DNA of 64,000 nucleotides from Planosporangium sp963837285 (GTDB taxonomy: Bacteria; Actinomycetota; Actinomycetes; Mycobacteriales; Micromonosporaceae): assembly GCA_963837285.1 (NCBI GenBank), contig CAWIMS010000002.1, positions 434,001 to 498,000 of the forward strand, given 5' to 3'. Each line of letters opens with the position of its first letter. Positions within the stretch are counted from its first letter, which is position 1. This document shows positions 11,418 through 19,750 of this stretch, one piece after another. Position numbers and translations under genes: made by a program. The notes beneath the pieces were generated by a model, which saw only the letters and a list, made by a program, of their open reading frames with translations, was not told the DNA's origin and did not search any database.

Positions 11418-12280
11418 TGGGTCAGAAAGTCCACCCGCACGGGTTCCGGCTCGGCATCAGCACCGACTGGAAGTCCCGCTGGTACGCCGACAAGCTCTAC
11501 AAGGACTACATCGCCGAGGACGTCAAGATCCGCCGGATGATGTCCAAGGGCCTGGAGCGGGCCGGCATCGCCAAGGTCGACATCGAGCGCACGCGCGACC
11601 GGGTCCGGGTCGACATCCACACCGCCCGGCCGGGCATTGTCATCGGCCGCAAGGGCGCCGAGGCCGACCGGATCCGGGGCGAGCTGGAGAAGCTCACCGG
11701 CAAGCAGGTACAGCTCAACATCCTCGAGGTGAAGAACCCCGAGTCGGACGCGCAGCTCGTCGCGCAGGGCGTGGCCGAGCAGCTGTCCAGCCGGGTGAGC
11801 TTCCGTCGCGCGATGCGCAAGGCCATGCAGTCGGCGATGAAGAACCCGCTGGTACGCGGCATCCGGGTGCAGGTCTCGGGCCGTCTCGGCGGCGCCGAGA
11901 TGAGCCGGACCGAGTTCTACCGCGAGGGTCGGGTGCCGCTGCACACGCTGCGGGCCAACATCGAGTACGGCTTCTTCGAGGCACGTACCACCTTCGGCCG
12001 GATCGGCGTGAAGGTCTGGATCTACAAGGGTGACGCCGTGCCGGGCCGCGAGGCGCCGCCCGAGTCGGCCCCGCCCCGAGGCCGCCGCGACCGTGGCGAC
12101 CGTCCCGAGCGTCCGCGCCGCGGCCGTTCGGGCTCTTCGGGTACGACCGCGGGTGGCACCGAGGCGGGTCGCGCGGCCGCTGCCGCACAGGCCGCGAGCT
12201 CAAGCGTCGCGGAGCGGCCGGCGGAGACCAGCCCGGCCCCGGCCGAGGCCGCCCCCGCAGAAACGCAGCAGGAGGGCTGA
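11417..12280 (+). CDS. rpsC: 30S ribosomal protein S3 with Arg/Gly/Ala-rich tail
   Basis: Predicted 287 residues. The KH domain motif (GIVIGRKGAEADRIRGELE) and the S3 C-terminal domain are complete by about residue 210. A disordered tail rich in Arg, Gly, Pro, Ala and Glu follows. S3 lies at the mRNA entry channel and contributes to helicase activity there. The ATG overlaps the rplV stop. Confidence 0.97.
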   Translation: MGQKVHPHGFRLGISTDWKSRWYADKLYKDYIAEDVKIRRMMSKGLERAGIAKVDIERTRDRVRVDIHTARPGIVIGRKGAEADRIRGELEKLTGKQVQLNILEVKNPESDAQLVAQGVAEQLSSRVSFRRAMRKAMQSAMKNPLVRGIRVQVSGRLGGAEMSRTEFYREGRVPLHTLRANIEYGFFEARTTFGRIGVKVWIYKGDAVPGREAPPESAPPRGRRDRGDRPERPRRGRSGSSGTTAGGTEAGRAAAAAQAASSSVAERPAETSPAPAEAAPAETQQEG

Positions 12281-12283
12281 ACA

Positions 12284-12709
12284 ATGCTGATGCCGCGCAA
12301 GCCCCCAAAGGGCTTCCGCAAGCCGCACCACCCGGACCGCAGCGGTGCGGCCAAGGGTGGCACGAAGGTCAGCTTCGGCGAGTTCGGCATCCAGGCGCTC
12401 GAACCGGCATACGTCACCAACCGGCAGATCGAGTCCGCGCGTATCGCGATGACCCGGCACATCCGTCGTGGCGGCAAGGTGTGGATCACGGTCTTTCCGG
12501 ACCAGGCCATCACCAAGAAGCCGGCCGAAACGCGGATGGGTTCCGGTAAGGGCTCGCCCGAATGGTGGGTGGCCAACGTGAAGCCGGGGCGGATCCTGTT
12601 CGAGATGTCGTTCCCGAACGAGTCGATCGCGCGTGAGGCGATGCGCCGTGCGATCCACAAGCTCCCGATGAAATGCCGCATCGTTACACGCGAAGGGGCT
12701 GAGGGCTGA
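12284..12709 (+). CDS. rplP: 50S ribosomal protein L16
   Basis: Predicted 141 residues beginning MLMPRKPPKGFRKPHHPDRS. ATG 12284 is used; a second ATG two codons on is possible. L16 helps position A-site tRNA in the peptidyl-transferase region. The motif RMGSGKGSPEWWVANVKPGR is conserved. The stop overlaps the rpmC start. Confidence 0.97.
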   Translation: MLMPRKPPKGFRKPHHPDRSGAAKGGTKVSFGEFGIQALEPAYVTNRQIESARIAMTRHIRRGGKVWITVFPDQAITKKPAETRMGSGKGSPEWWVANVKPGRILFEMSFPNESIAREAMRRAIHKLPMKCRIVTREGAEG

Positions 12710-12942
12710 TGGCAGCGGGCACCAAGGCCGCTGAGCTGCGCGAACTCTCCGACGAGGAGCTGGTCACGCGGCTGCGTGAGGCCAAGGCCGAGCTGTTCAA
12801 CCTCCGGGTGCAGGCGGCTACCGGCCAGCTGGAGAACCACGGCCGGTTGCAGGTCATCCGGCGGGAGATCGCCCGGGTTTACACGATCATGCGTGAGCGG
12901 GAGCTGGGTCTCTCGGCCGCGCCGGTTGAGGTGGCGTCATGA
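12709..12942 (+). CDS. rpmC: 50S ribosomal protein L29
   Basis: Predicted 77 residues, helical, with the family motif LREAKAELFNLRVQAATGQLE. L29 sits near the tunnel exit beside L23. TGATG overlap with rplP and ATGA overlap with rpsQ suggest coupled translation. Confidence 0.97.
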   Translation: MAAGTKAAELRELSDEELVTRLREAKAELFNLRVQAATGQLENHGRLQVIRREIARVYTIMRERELGLSAAPVEVAS

Positions 12943-13214
12943 CAGAAGCGAACCAGACGAAGGAGCGCGGGCGGCGCAAGGTCCGGGAGGGCCTCGTCGT
13001 CAGCGACAAGATGGACAAGACCGTGGTCGTCGAGGTCGAGGACCGGGTCAAGCACCCGCTGTACGGCAAGGTCATGCGGCACACCAGCAAGCTGAAGGCG
13101 CACGACGAGCAGAACGCGTGCGGCACTGGCGACCGGGTGCTGCTGATGGAGACCCGGCCGCTGTCGGCCACGAAGCGCTGGCGGGTCGTGGAGATCCTCG
13201 AAAAGGCCAAGTGA
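12939..13214 (+). CDS. rpsQ: 30S ribosomal protein S17
   Basis: Predicted 91 residues. The OB-fold core GLVVSDKMDKTVVVEVEDRV and HPLYGKVMRHTSKLKAHDE are present. S17 is a primary 16S rRNA binder of the small-subunit body. ATG 12939 overlaps the rpmC stop. An 86-nt gap with a small hairpin (CGCCC-ACC-GGGCG near 13256) separates it from rplN, marking the S10/spc boundary. Confidence 0.97.
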   Translation: MTEANQTKERGRRKVREGLVVSDKMDKTVVVEVEDRVKHPLYGKVMRHTSKLKAHDEQNACGTGDRVLLMETRPLSATKRWRVVEILEKAK

Positions 13215-13300
13215 GTTCCGTCAGGGATTCATAAGTTCCGCCAGGCTTCGCCGCTCGCCCACCGGGCGGTGGAGAACCGGCAGACAACCAGGAGATTGAC

Positions 13301-13669
13301 GTGATCCAGCAGGAGTCGCGACTGCGAGTCGCCGACAACACGGGTGCCCGCGAGATTCTGTGCATCCGCGTTCTCGGTGGCTCGGGTCGGCGCTACGCGA
13401 GTATCGGCGACGTCATCGTCGCCACGGTCAAGGACGCGATCCCGGGCGCCGGTGTGAAGAAGGGCGACGTGGTCAAGGCCGTCGTGGTGCGTACCGCGAA
13501 GGAGAAGCGGCGGCCCGACGGGTCGTACATCCGCTTCGACGAGAACGCCGCCGTGATCATCAAAGACGGCGGTGACCCGCGTGGCACCCGTATCTTCGGC
13601 CCGGTCGGCCGTGAGCTGCGGGACAAGCGGTTCATGAAGATCATCTCGCTCGCCCCGGAGGTGTTGTAG
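13301..13669 (+). CDS. rplN: 50S ribosomal protein L14
   Basis: Predicted 122 residues from GTG 13301, with an AGGAG box. It begins VIQQESRLRVADNTGAREIL and contains the C-terminal block FGPVGRELRDKRFMKIISLA. L14 contributes to intersubunit bridges. First gene of the classical spc block, with no obvious promoter of its own. Confidence 0.98.
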   Translation: MIQQESRLRVADNTGAREILCIRVLGGSGRRYASIGDVIVATVKDAIPGAGVKKGDVVKAVVVRTAKEKRRPDGSYIRFDENAAVIIKDGGDPRGTRIFGPVGRELRDKRFMKIISLAPEVL

Positions 13670-13672
13670 ACC

Positions 13673-13987
13673 GTGAAGATCAAAAAGGGCGACACGGTTC
13701 TCGTCATCGCCGGCAAGGACAAGGGCGCCAAGGGTAAGGTCATCGCCGCCTACCCGAGGCTCGACCGGGTCCTGGTCGAGGGCGTGAACCGGGTCAAGAA
13801 GCACACGCGCATCCGCACCACCCAGCGCGGCGCCAAGACCGGCGGCATCGTGACCCAGGAGGCATCCATCCACGTCTCGAACGTGATGGTGCTCGACTCC
13901 GACGGCAAGCCGACCCGGGTCGGCTACCGGCACGATGACAACGGCCAGAAGGTCCGCGTCGCGCGCAGCAACGGTAAGGACCTGTGA
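13673..13987 (+). CDS. rplX: 50S ribosomal protein L24
   Basis: Predicted 104 residues from GTG 13673, 3 nt after rplN. The KOW motif GDTVLVIAGKDKGAKGKVI is intact. L24 initiates 50S assembly by binding the 5' end of 23S rRNA. Confidence 0.97.
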   Translation: MKIKKGDTVLVIAGKDKGAKGKVIAAYPRLDRVLVEGVNRVKKHTRIRTTQRGAKTGGIVTQEASIHVSNVMVLDSDGKPTRVGYRHDDNGQKVRVARSNGKDL

Positions 13988-14556
13988 TGACGACTGCGAC
14001 TCCGGAGAAGACCACGCCGCGGCTCAAGACGCGGTACCGGTCCGAGATCATCGGCCAGCTGCGCGAGCAGTTCAAGTACGGCAACCCGATGCAGGTGCCC
14101 GGTCTGGTCAAGATCGTGGTGAACATGGGTGTCGGCGAGGCTGCCCGCGACGCCAAGCTCATCGACGGTGCCGTCCGGGACCTGGCCACGATCACCGGCC
14201 AGAAGCCGCAGGTCCGGCGGGCCACCCGGTCGATCGCGCAGTTCAAGCTGCGCGAGGGCATGCCGATCGGGGCCAAGGTCACGCTGCGTGGCGACCGGAT
14301 GTGGGAGTTCCTCGACCGGCTGCTGTCGATCGCGCTGCCCCGGATCCGCGACTTCCGCGGCCTCGACGGGCGCAAGCTCGACGGCCACGGCAACTACACG
14401 TTCGGGCTCACCGAGCAGTCGGTGTTCCACGAGATCGACCAGGACCGGATCGATCGGCCGCGGGGCATGGACATCACCATCGTGACCACCGCGAAGACGG
14501 ACGACGAGGGCCGGGCGCTGCTGAAGCTGCTGGGCTTCCCGTTCAAGGAGAGCTGA
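13987..14556 (+). CDS. rplE: 50S ribosomal protein L5
   Basis: Predicted 189 residues. ATG 13987 overlaps the rplX stop by one base; an in-frame GTG one codon upstream is possible. L5 belongs to the 5S rRNA particle and contacts P-site tRNA. Recognisable parts are LVKIVVNMGVGEA and the central block GDRMWEFLDRLLSIALPRI. Confidence 0.97.
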   Translation: MTTATPEKTTPRLKTRYRSEIIGQLREQFKYGNPMQVPGLVKIVVNMGVGEAARDAKLIDGAVRDLATITGQKPQVRRATRSIAQFKLREGMPIGAKVTLRGDRMWEFLDRLLSIALPRIRDFRGLDGRKLDGHGNYTFGLTEQSVFHEIDQDRIDRPRGMDITIVTTAKTDDEGRALLKLLGFPFKES

Positions 14557-14559
14557 TCC

Positions 14560-14745
14560 ATGGCCAAGAAGGCGCTGATCCTCAAGGCGGCGCGCAAGCC
14601 GAAGTTCCAGGTACGCGCCTACACCCGCTGCCAGCGGTGTGGGCGGCCGAAGGCGGTCTACCGCAAGTTCGGCCTGTGCCGGGTGTGCATCCGCGAGATG
14701 GCGCACCGCGGCGAGCTGCCCGGTGTGTCGAAGGCTTCCTGGTAA
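14560..14745 (+). CDS. rpsZ: 30S ribosomal protein S14, zinc-binding type
   Basis: Predicted 61 residues, the short S14 form. Two CxxC pairs (RCQRCGR and LCRVCIRE) form the zinc ribbon, so this is the C+ paralogue that in other actinobacteria is replaced by a zinc-free S14 under zinc limitation. It lies 3 nt after rplE. Confidence 0.97.
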   Translation: MAKKALILKAARKPKFQVRAYTRCQRCGRPKAVYRKFGLCRVCIREMAHRGELPGVSKASW

Positions 14746-14806
14746 TGACCACTCGCTTCGCCGAAGGCCCGATGCGGGAACCGCGGCGAGAAGGGTTTGA
14801 CAAGCA

Positions 14807-15214
14807 ATGACCATGACCGATCCGATCGCAGACATGCTGACCCGTCTGCGCAACGCCAACCAGGCGTACCACGACCGGGTGACGATGCCCTACTCGAAGA
14901 TCAAGGCGAACATCGCCGAGGTCCTCAAGTCCGAGGGCTACGTCTCCGCGTGGGCCGTCCAGGAGCCAGAGGCCGACGTCGTCGGCAGGACCCTCATCGT
15001 CGAGCTGAAGTACGGCCCGAACCGGGAGCGCAGCCTCGCCGGCATCCGGCGTGTCTCCAAGCCCGGCCTGCGGGTGTACGCCAAGGCGGCCGAGCTTCCG
15101 CGCGTCCTCGGCGGTCTGGGCGTGGCCGTCATCTCGACGTCCCAGGGGCTGCTCACCGACCGGCAGGCCCGCAAGCGAGGGGTGGGCGGGGAAGTCCTCG
15201 CCTACGTCTGGTGA
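14807..15214 (+). CDS. rpsH: 30S ribosomal protein S8
   Basis: Predicted 135 residues beginning MTMTDPIADMLTRLRNANQA; the second ATG (14813) is an alternative start. S8 binds the central domain of 16S rRNA. In E. coli it is the autogenous repressor of the spc operon. The C-terminal block STSQGLLTDRQARKRGVGGE is conserved. Confidence 0.97.
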   Translation: MTMTDPIADMLTRLRNANQAYHDRVTMPYSKIKANIAEVLKSEGYVSAWAVQEPEADVVGRTLIVELKYGPNRERSLAGIRRVSKPGLRVYAKAAELPRVLGGLGVAVISTSQGLLTDRQARKRGVGGEVLAYVW

Positions 15215-15226
15215 GGAAGGTCTGCA

Positions 15227-15769
15227 ATGTCGCGAATCGGACGTAAGCCAATTCCGGTACCCACCGGCGTCGATGTCACCATCCAGGGCCAGACGGTCAC
15301 GGTGAAGGGCCCGAAGGGCACGCTGAGCCACACGCTGGCCGAGCCGATCAAGGCGGAGCGTGGCGACGACGGCCAGCTGCACGTGAACCGGCCGAACGAC
15401 GAGCGCCGGGCCAAGGAGCTGCACGGCCTGTCCCGCACGTTGATCTCCAACATGGTTGTCGGCGTCACCGACGGCTACCGTAAGAGCCTGGAGATCGCGG
15501 GCACCGGCTACCGGGTCCAGGCCAGGGGCAACGACCTGGAGTTCGCCCTCGGCTTCTCGCACCCGGTGACGGTCGCTGCCCCCGACGGCATCACGTTCAC
15601 CGTCGAGCGGCCGACACTGTTCCACGTCGCGGGCATCGACAAGCAGCTCGTCGGCGAGGTCGCCGCGAACATCCGCAAGATCCGGCCGCCGGAGCCCTAC
15701 AAGGGCAAGGGCGTGAAGTACCAGGGCGAAGTCATTCGTCGCAAGGCTGGGAAGGCAGGTAAGAAATGA
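15227..15769 (+). CDS. rplF: 50S ribosomal protein L6
   Basis: Predicted 180 residues, ATG 15227: MSRIGRKPIPVPTGVDVTI. L6 lies near the factor-binding stalk. The C-terminal signature IRPPEPYKGKGVKYQGE is present. The stop overlaps the rplR start by four bases. Confidence 0.97.
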   Translation: MSRIGRKPIPVPTGVDVTIQGQTVTVKGPKGTLSHTLAEPIKAERGDDGQLHVNRPNDERRAKELHGLSRTLISNMVVGVTDGYRKSLEIAGTGYRVQARGNDLEFALGFSHPVTVAAPDGITFTVERPTLFHVAGIDKQLVGEVAANIRKIRPPEPYKGKGVKYQGEVIRRKAGKAGKK

Positions 15770-16161
15770 CCGCCACGCTGCTCAAGCGCCGCAACTCCGG
15801 CGGTACCGCCGGGGCGCGCCGCATCGGGCGGGCACGCCGGCACTTCCGGGTACGCAAGAACGTCAGCGGCACCTCGGTGCGTCCGCGCCTGGTGGTCACC
15901 CGCTCGCTGCGGAACATCACCGCGCAGGTGGTCGACGACACCAAGGGCCACACGCTGGTCTCCGCTTCGAGCTTGGACGCGTCGATCCGCGGTACCGACG
16001 GCGACAAGAGCGCCGTGGCCCGCAAGGTCGGTGCCCTGCTGGCCGACCGGGCCAAGGCCGCGGGTATCGGCAAAGTGGTCTTCGACCGTGGCGGCAACAA
16101 GTACGCGGGGCGGATCGCCGCGCTTGCCGATGCCGCCCGCGAAGCCGGACTCGAACTCTAG
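15766..16161 (+). CDS. rplR: 50S ribosomal protein L18
   Basis: Predicted 131 residues. It starts at ATG 15766, overlapping the rplF stop. L18 binds 5S rRNA; the signatures RPRLVVTRSLRNITAQVVDD and FDRGGNKYAGRIAALADAAR are present. The N-terminus is basic. Confidence 0.97.
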   Translation: MTATLLKRRNSGGTAGARRIGRARRHFRVRKNVSGTSVRPRLVVTRSLRNITAQVVDDTKGHTLVSASSLDASIRGTDGDKSAVARKVGALLADRAKAAGIGKVVFDRGGNKYAGRIAALADAAREAGLEL

Positions 16162-16174
16162 GAAGGAACCCCTA

Positions 16175-16795
16175 ATGCCAGGTCAACAGCGAAGGGGCGG
16201 CGGGTCCGGCAACACCGAGGGTGGCGGCCGCCGCGACAACCGCCGGGAAGGCGGCGGCCGGGGCAACGCGCCGGCCGAGAAGACCCCGCATCTCGAGCGG
16301 GTCGTGGCGATCAACCGCGTCGCGAAGGTCGTCAAGGGCGGTCGCCGGTTCAGCTTCACCGCGCTGGTCGTGGTGGGCGACGGCGACGGCACCGTCGGCG
16401 TCGGGTACGGCAAGGCCAAGGAGGTGCCGGCGGCGATCGCCAAGGGCGTCGAGGAGGCCAAGAAGCACTTCTTCAAGGTGCCCCGGATCGCCGCCTCGAT
16501 CCCGCATCCCGTGCAGGGCGAGGACGCGGCCGGTGTGGTGCTGCTGAAGCCGGCCAGCGCCGGTACCGGTGTCATCGCCGGCGGCCCGGTGCGCGCCGTA
16601 CTGGAGTGCGCCGGCATCCACGACGTGCTGTCGAAGAGCCTCGGCTCGTCGAACGCGATCAACATCGTGCACGCGACCGTCGACGCCCTGAAGAGGCTCG
16701 AGTCGCCGGAAGCCGTGGCCGCCCGTCGTGGCCTGCCGGTCGAGGACGTGGCCCCGGCCGCGATGCTCGCCACCCGGGCCGGGTTGGGGGTCTGA
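16175..16795 (+). CDS. rpsE: 30S ribosomal protein S5 with Gly/Arg-rich head
   Basis: Predicted 206 residues. ATG 16175 follows AGGAAGGAA. The first 45 residues are Gly/Arg-rich (RRGGGSGNTEGGGRRDNRRE), an extension common in high-GC actinobacteria. The dsRBD-like fold follows (LERVVAINRVAKVVKGGRRF). S5 lies at the mRNA entry and takes part in decoding accuracy. rpmD follows after 1 nt. Confidence 0.97.
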   Translation: MPGQQRRGGGSGNTEGGGRRDNRREGGGRGNAPAEKTPHLERVVAINRVAKVVKGGRRFSFTALVVVGDGDGTVGVGYGKAKEVPAAIAKGVEEAKKHFFKVPRIAASIPHPVQGEDAAGVVLLKPASAGTGVIAGGPVRAVLECAGIHDVLSKSLGSSNAINIVHATVDALKRLESPEAVAARRGLPVEDVAPAAMLATRAGLGV

Positions 16796-16796
16796 C

Positions 16797-16979
16797 ATGG
16801 CTCGGCTCAAGGTGACCCAGGTACGTTCGGAGATCGGGTCGAAGCAGAACCAGCGGGAGACGCTGCGGACGCTCGGCCTGAAGCGGATCCGCGACGTGGT
16901 GGTCAAGGAGGACCGTCCCGAGATCCGGGGCATGATCCAGACCGTGACCCATCTCGTTCGGGTCGAGGAGGTCGAGTAG
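16797..16979 (+). CDS. rpmD: 50S ribosomal protein L30
   Basis: Predicted 60 residues: MARLKVTQVRSEIGSKQNQR with LGLKRIRDVVV, the family core. ATG 16797 lies directly behind the rpsE stop. L30 is a small 50S surface protein. Confidence 0.97.
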   Translation: MARLKVTQVRSEIGSKQNQRETLRTLGLKRIRDVVVKEDRPEIRGMIQTVTHLVRVEEVE

Positions 16980-16983
16980 TCCC

Positions 16984-17439
16984 ATGACGATCAAGGTTCA
17001 CCACCTGCGGCCGGCGCCCGGCGCCCGGACCGAGAAGACCCGGGTGGGCCGCGGCGAGGGCTCCAAGGGCAAGACCGCCGGCCGCGGCACCAAGGGTTCG
17101 AAGGCCCGCAAGAACATCCCGGCGTCGTTCGAGGGTGGGCAGATGCCCATCCACATGCGGCTGCCGAAGCTCAAAGGCTTCAAGAACCGGTTCAAGGTCT
17201 TCTACCAGGTCGTCAACCTGGACCGCCTCGCCGAGTTGTTCCCGAACGGCGGCGAGATCGGTCCGGCTGAGCTGGCCGAGGCCGGTGCGGTCCGCAGGGG
17301 CCACCCGGTCAAGGTGCTCGGCACCGGCGACCTGGGCGGGGTCCGCCTGGACATCACCGCGCACGCGTTCAGCGCCTCGGCCCGGGAGAAGATCTCGGCC
17401 GCCGGTGGCTCGGCCCGTGTGCCCGGCGAGCAGTCCTGA
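16984..17439 (+). CDS. rplO: 50S ribosomal protein L15
   Basis: Predicted 151 residues. The Gly-rich N-terminal arm (RVGRGEGSKGKTAGRGTKGS) threads into 23S rRNA, and GGQMPIHMRLPKLKGFKNRF follows. Last gene of the S10-spc transcript; a large hairpin lies directly after it, and secY has its own promoter region. Confidence 0.97.
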   Translation: MTIKVHHLRPAPGARTEKTRVGRGEGSKGKTAGRGTKGSKARKNIPASFEGGQMPIHMRLPKLKGFKNRFKVFYQVVNLDRLAELFPNGGEIGPAELAEAGAVRRGHPVKVLGTGDLGGVRLDITAHAFSASAREKISAAGGSARVPGEQS

Positions 17440-17460
17440 CGCGAGCCCGTTGACGAATGG

Positions 17461-17539
17461 CGCCCAGCCGAAATCAGGTACGATCTCCGATCGCGAGGCC
17501 ACGGCTTCGCGGTCGGAGATCGTTGCGTCGCGCTGGGCG
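17461..17539 (+). terminator. Nested palindrome between rplO and secY
   Basis: The inner hairpin at 17481-17522 has 20-base arms (CGATCTCCGATCGCGAGGCC with its complement, two G-U pairs) and a 2-base gap. Outer arms CGCCCAGC (17461-17468) and GCTGGGCG (17532-17539) enclose it. It lies 22 nt after the rplO stop and probably terminates the 10-kb S10-spc transcript; no U-tract follows. Confidence 0.7.
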
Positions 17540-17584
17540 TCCAGTGGTGCCAGGTATGCGCGGGCGTGATGCCACGCGCGCGTG

Positions 17585-17594
17585 CTGTTAGAGT
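17585..17594 (+). promoter_or_regulatory. Probable -10 region of the secY-adk-map promoter
   Basis: CTGTTAGAGT repeats the presumed -10 block of the rpsJ promoter (7517-7526). No convincing -35 is visible 17-18 bases upstream, so the assignment rests on the shared block and on its position between terminator and secY. Confidence 0.4.
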
Positions 17595-17703
17595 CCGTTC
17601 CGGAACATCACTCGTACGCATCCGACTCCGATCTCGTCCGGTGGGCCCGTGACGAGGTCGATACTCCGCCGCACCGGCGGACGCTTTGGCGCAGGAGGAA
17701 CCC

Positions 17704-19044
17704 GTGTCATCCCCCTTCATCAGCGCGTTCAAGACGCCTGACCTGCGCAAAAAGCTGATATTCACGGTCGCGATGATCGCGGTCTATCGGCTGGGCGCGA
17801 CCATGCCCAGCCCGGGCGTGTCCTACACGAACGTGCAGAAGTGCATCGAGCGGGTCAACTCCACCGACACCTCGGGCATCTTCACCCTGCTGAACCTGTT
17901 CTCCGGCGGGGCGCTGCTGCAACTGTCCGTGTTCGCGCTGGGCATCATGCCGTACATCACCGCGAGCATCATCCTTCAGCTGCTGACCGTGGTGATTCCG
18001 CGCCTGGAGCAGCTCCGCAAGGAGGGCCAGGCCGGCCAGGCCAAGATCACGCAGTACACCCGGTACCTGACGCTCGGCCTCGCGATCCTGCAGTCCTCGG
18101 CGTTCGTCGCGCTGGCCCGCTCCGGTCAGCTCTTCCAGAACCAGTGCGACGACTTCCCGATCGTGCCGGACACCAAGAAGCTGCCGATGTGGCTGGTCGT
18201 GTCGGTGCTGGTGATCACGATGACGGCCGGCACTGGTGTCATCATGTGGCTCGGCGAGCTGGTCACTGACCGCGGCATCGGCAACGGCATGTCCGTTCTG
18301 ATCTTCACCTCGATCGCCGCCCGCCTCCCCACCGAGGGCATCCAGATCTGGCAGAACAGCGTCTACAAGTTCTTCGCCGTCCTCGGTATCGGCATCCTCG
18401 TCATCGCGTTCGTGGTCTTCCTCGAACAGGCTCAGCGCCGGGTTCCGGTGCAGTATGCGAAGCGCATGATCGGCCGCCGGATGTACGGCGGCACGTCGAC
18501 CTACATCCCGCTGAAGGTCAACCAGGCCGGCGTCATCCCGGTCATCTTCGCGTCGTCGCTGCTCTACCTGCCGCAGTTGATCATCCAGCTAATGAGCCAG
18601 AAGACCCGGACCAGCAACGAGATCGTGTTGTGGATCGACCGGCACTACGTGCAGAACAGCGCCCTCAACGGGCCGTACTACATCGGCACCTACTTCCTGT
18701 TGATCCTGTTCTTCACGTACTTCTACGTGTCGATCACCTTCAACCCGACCGAGGTTGCCGACAACATGAAGAAGTACGGCGGCTTCGTTCCGGGCATCCG
18801 CCCCGGCAAGCCGACCGCGGAATACCTCGACTTCATCCTCAGCCGCATCACTCTGCCCGGTGCGATCTACCTGGGCGTGATCGCGGTCCTGCCGAACCTG
18901 TTCATCTCCTTCGTCGGCGGTAACAAGCAGAACTTCCCGTTCGGTGGCACCGCCGTGCTGATCATCGTGGGCGTCGGTCTGGAGACCGTAAAGCAGATCG
19001 AAAGCCAGTTGATGCAGCGTAACTACGAGGGATTCCTCAGGTGA
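17704..19044 (+). CDS. secY: Preprotein translocase subunit SecY
   Basis: Predicted 446 residues with ten hydrophobic segments, a channel protein of the plasma membrane that exports unfolded proteins with SecE, SecG and SecA. GTG 17704 is preferred over TTG 17686 because an AGGAGGAA box lies 6-8 nt before it and the protein then begins VSSPFISAFKTPDLRKKL. The first helix region (TVAMIAVYRLGATMPSPGV), plug-side motif FSGGALLQLSVFALGIMPYI and cytoplasmic loop RRMYGGTSTYIPLKVNQAGV are intact. adk follows after 31 nt. Confidence 0.97.
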   Translation: MSSPFISAFKTPDLRKKLIFTVAMIAVYRLGATMPSPGVSYTNVQKCIERVNSTDTSGIFTLLNLFSGGALLQLSVFALGIMPYITASIILQLLTVVIPRLEQLRKEGQAGQAKITQYTRYLTLGLAILQSSAFVALARSGQLFQNQCDDFPIVPDTKKLPMWLVVSVLVITMTAGTGVIMWLGELVTDRGIGNGMSVLIFTSIAARLPTEGIQIWQNSVYKFFAVLGIGILVIAFVVFLEQAQRRVPVQYAKRMIGRRMYGGTSTYIPLKVNQAGVIPVIFASSLLYLPQLIIQLMSQKTRTSNEIVLWIDRHYVQNSALNGPYYIGTYFLLILFFTYFYVSITFNPTEVADNMKKYGGFVPGIRPGKPTAEYLDFILSRITLPGAIYLGVIAVLPNLFISFVGGNKQNFPFGGTAVLIIVGVGLETVKQIESQLMQRNYEGFLR

Positions 19045-19075
19045 GCAGGTCGGCCACGGCAGGCGAGCCGGGGGC

Positions 19076-19735
19076 ATGCGCGTGAGGCTGGTGCTGGTTG
19101 GTCCTCCGGGAGCGGGCAAGGGGACCCAGGCAGAGTTCATCGCCGCACACCTCGCCGTGCCCAAGATCTCGACCGGCGACATCTTCCGCGCCAACGTGGC
19201 CCAGGGCACCCCGCTCGGCGTCGAGGCCAAAAGGTACATGGACGCCGGTCATCTGGTGCCGGACGAGGTGACCATCAACATGGTAGGTGGCCGGTTGGCC
19301 GACTCCGACGCGACCGACGGGTTCCTGCTCGACGGCTTTCCGCGTACGGTTCCCCAGGCCGTCGCGCTGGACAAGTTGCTGGCCGACTACGGTTCCGGCG
19401 TCGACCTGGTGCTGGAGCTCGTGGTCGACGACGACGAGGTGATCCGGCGGCTGTCGGGGCGGCGAACCTGCCGGGGCTGCGGCAAGATCTGGCATGTCGA
19501 GTTCGACGCGCCGACCCGCGAGGGCGTCTGCGACCGGTGCGGCGGCGAGTTGTTCCAGCGCGACGACGACAAGGCCGAGACGGTCTCGGAGCGGCTGCGG
19601 GTGTACGCGCGGGACACCGCGCCGCTGGTCGACTACTACGGCGCGCAGAGCAAGCTGGTCGGCATCGACGCCACCGGGCCGGTAGAGGACGTCACCGTGC
19701 GCGCGATAGACGCGCTCCGCTCGTACGGCGGTTGA
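19076..19735 (+). CDS. adk: Adenylate kinase with zinc-binding lid
   Basis: Predicted 219 residues. It converts ATP + AMP to 2 ADP. The P-loop GPPGAGKGT is at residues 9-17; the AMP-binding segment KISTGDIFR and DGFPRT follow. The long LID carries a CxxC...CxxC zinc motif (CRGCGKIWH, CDRCGGEL), as in Gram-positive long-form kinases. The usual secY-adk-map order suggests co-transcription. Confidence 0.96.
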   Translation: MRVRLVLVGPPGAGKGTQAEFIAAHLAVPKISTGDIFRANVAQGTPLGVEAKRYMDAGHLVPDEVTINMVGGRLADSDATDGFLLDGFPRTVPQAVALDKLLADYGSGVDLVLELVVDDDEVIRRLSGRRTCRGCGKIWHVEFDAPTREGVCDRCGGELFQRDDDKAETVSERLRVYARDTAPLVDYYGAQSKLVGIDATGPVEDVTVRAIDALRSYGG

Positions 19736-19750
19736 GCAAGCGGAGCAAGC

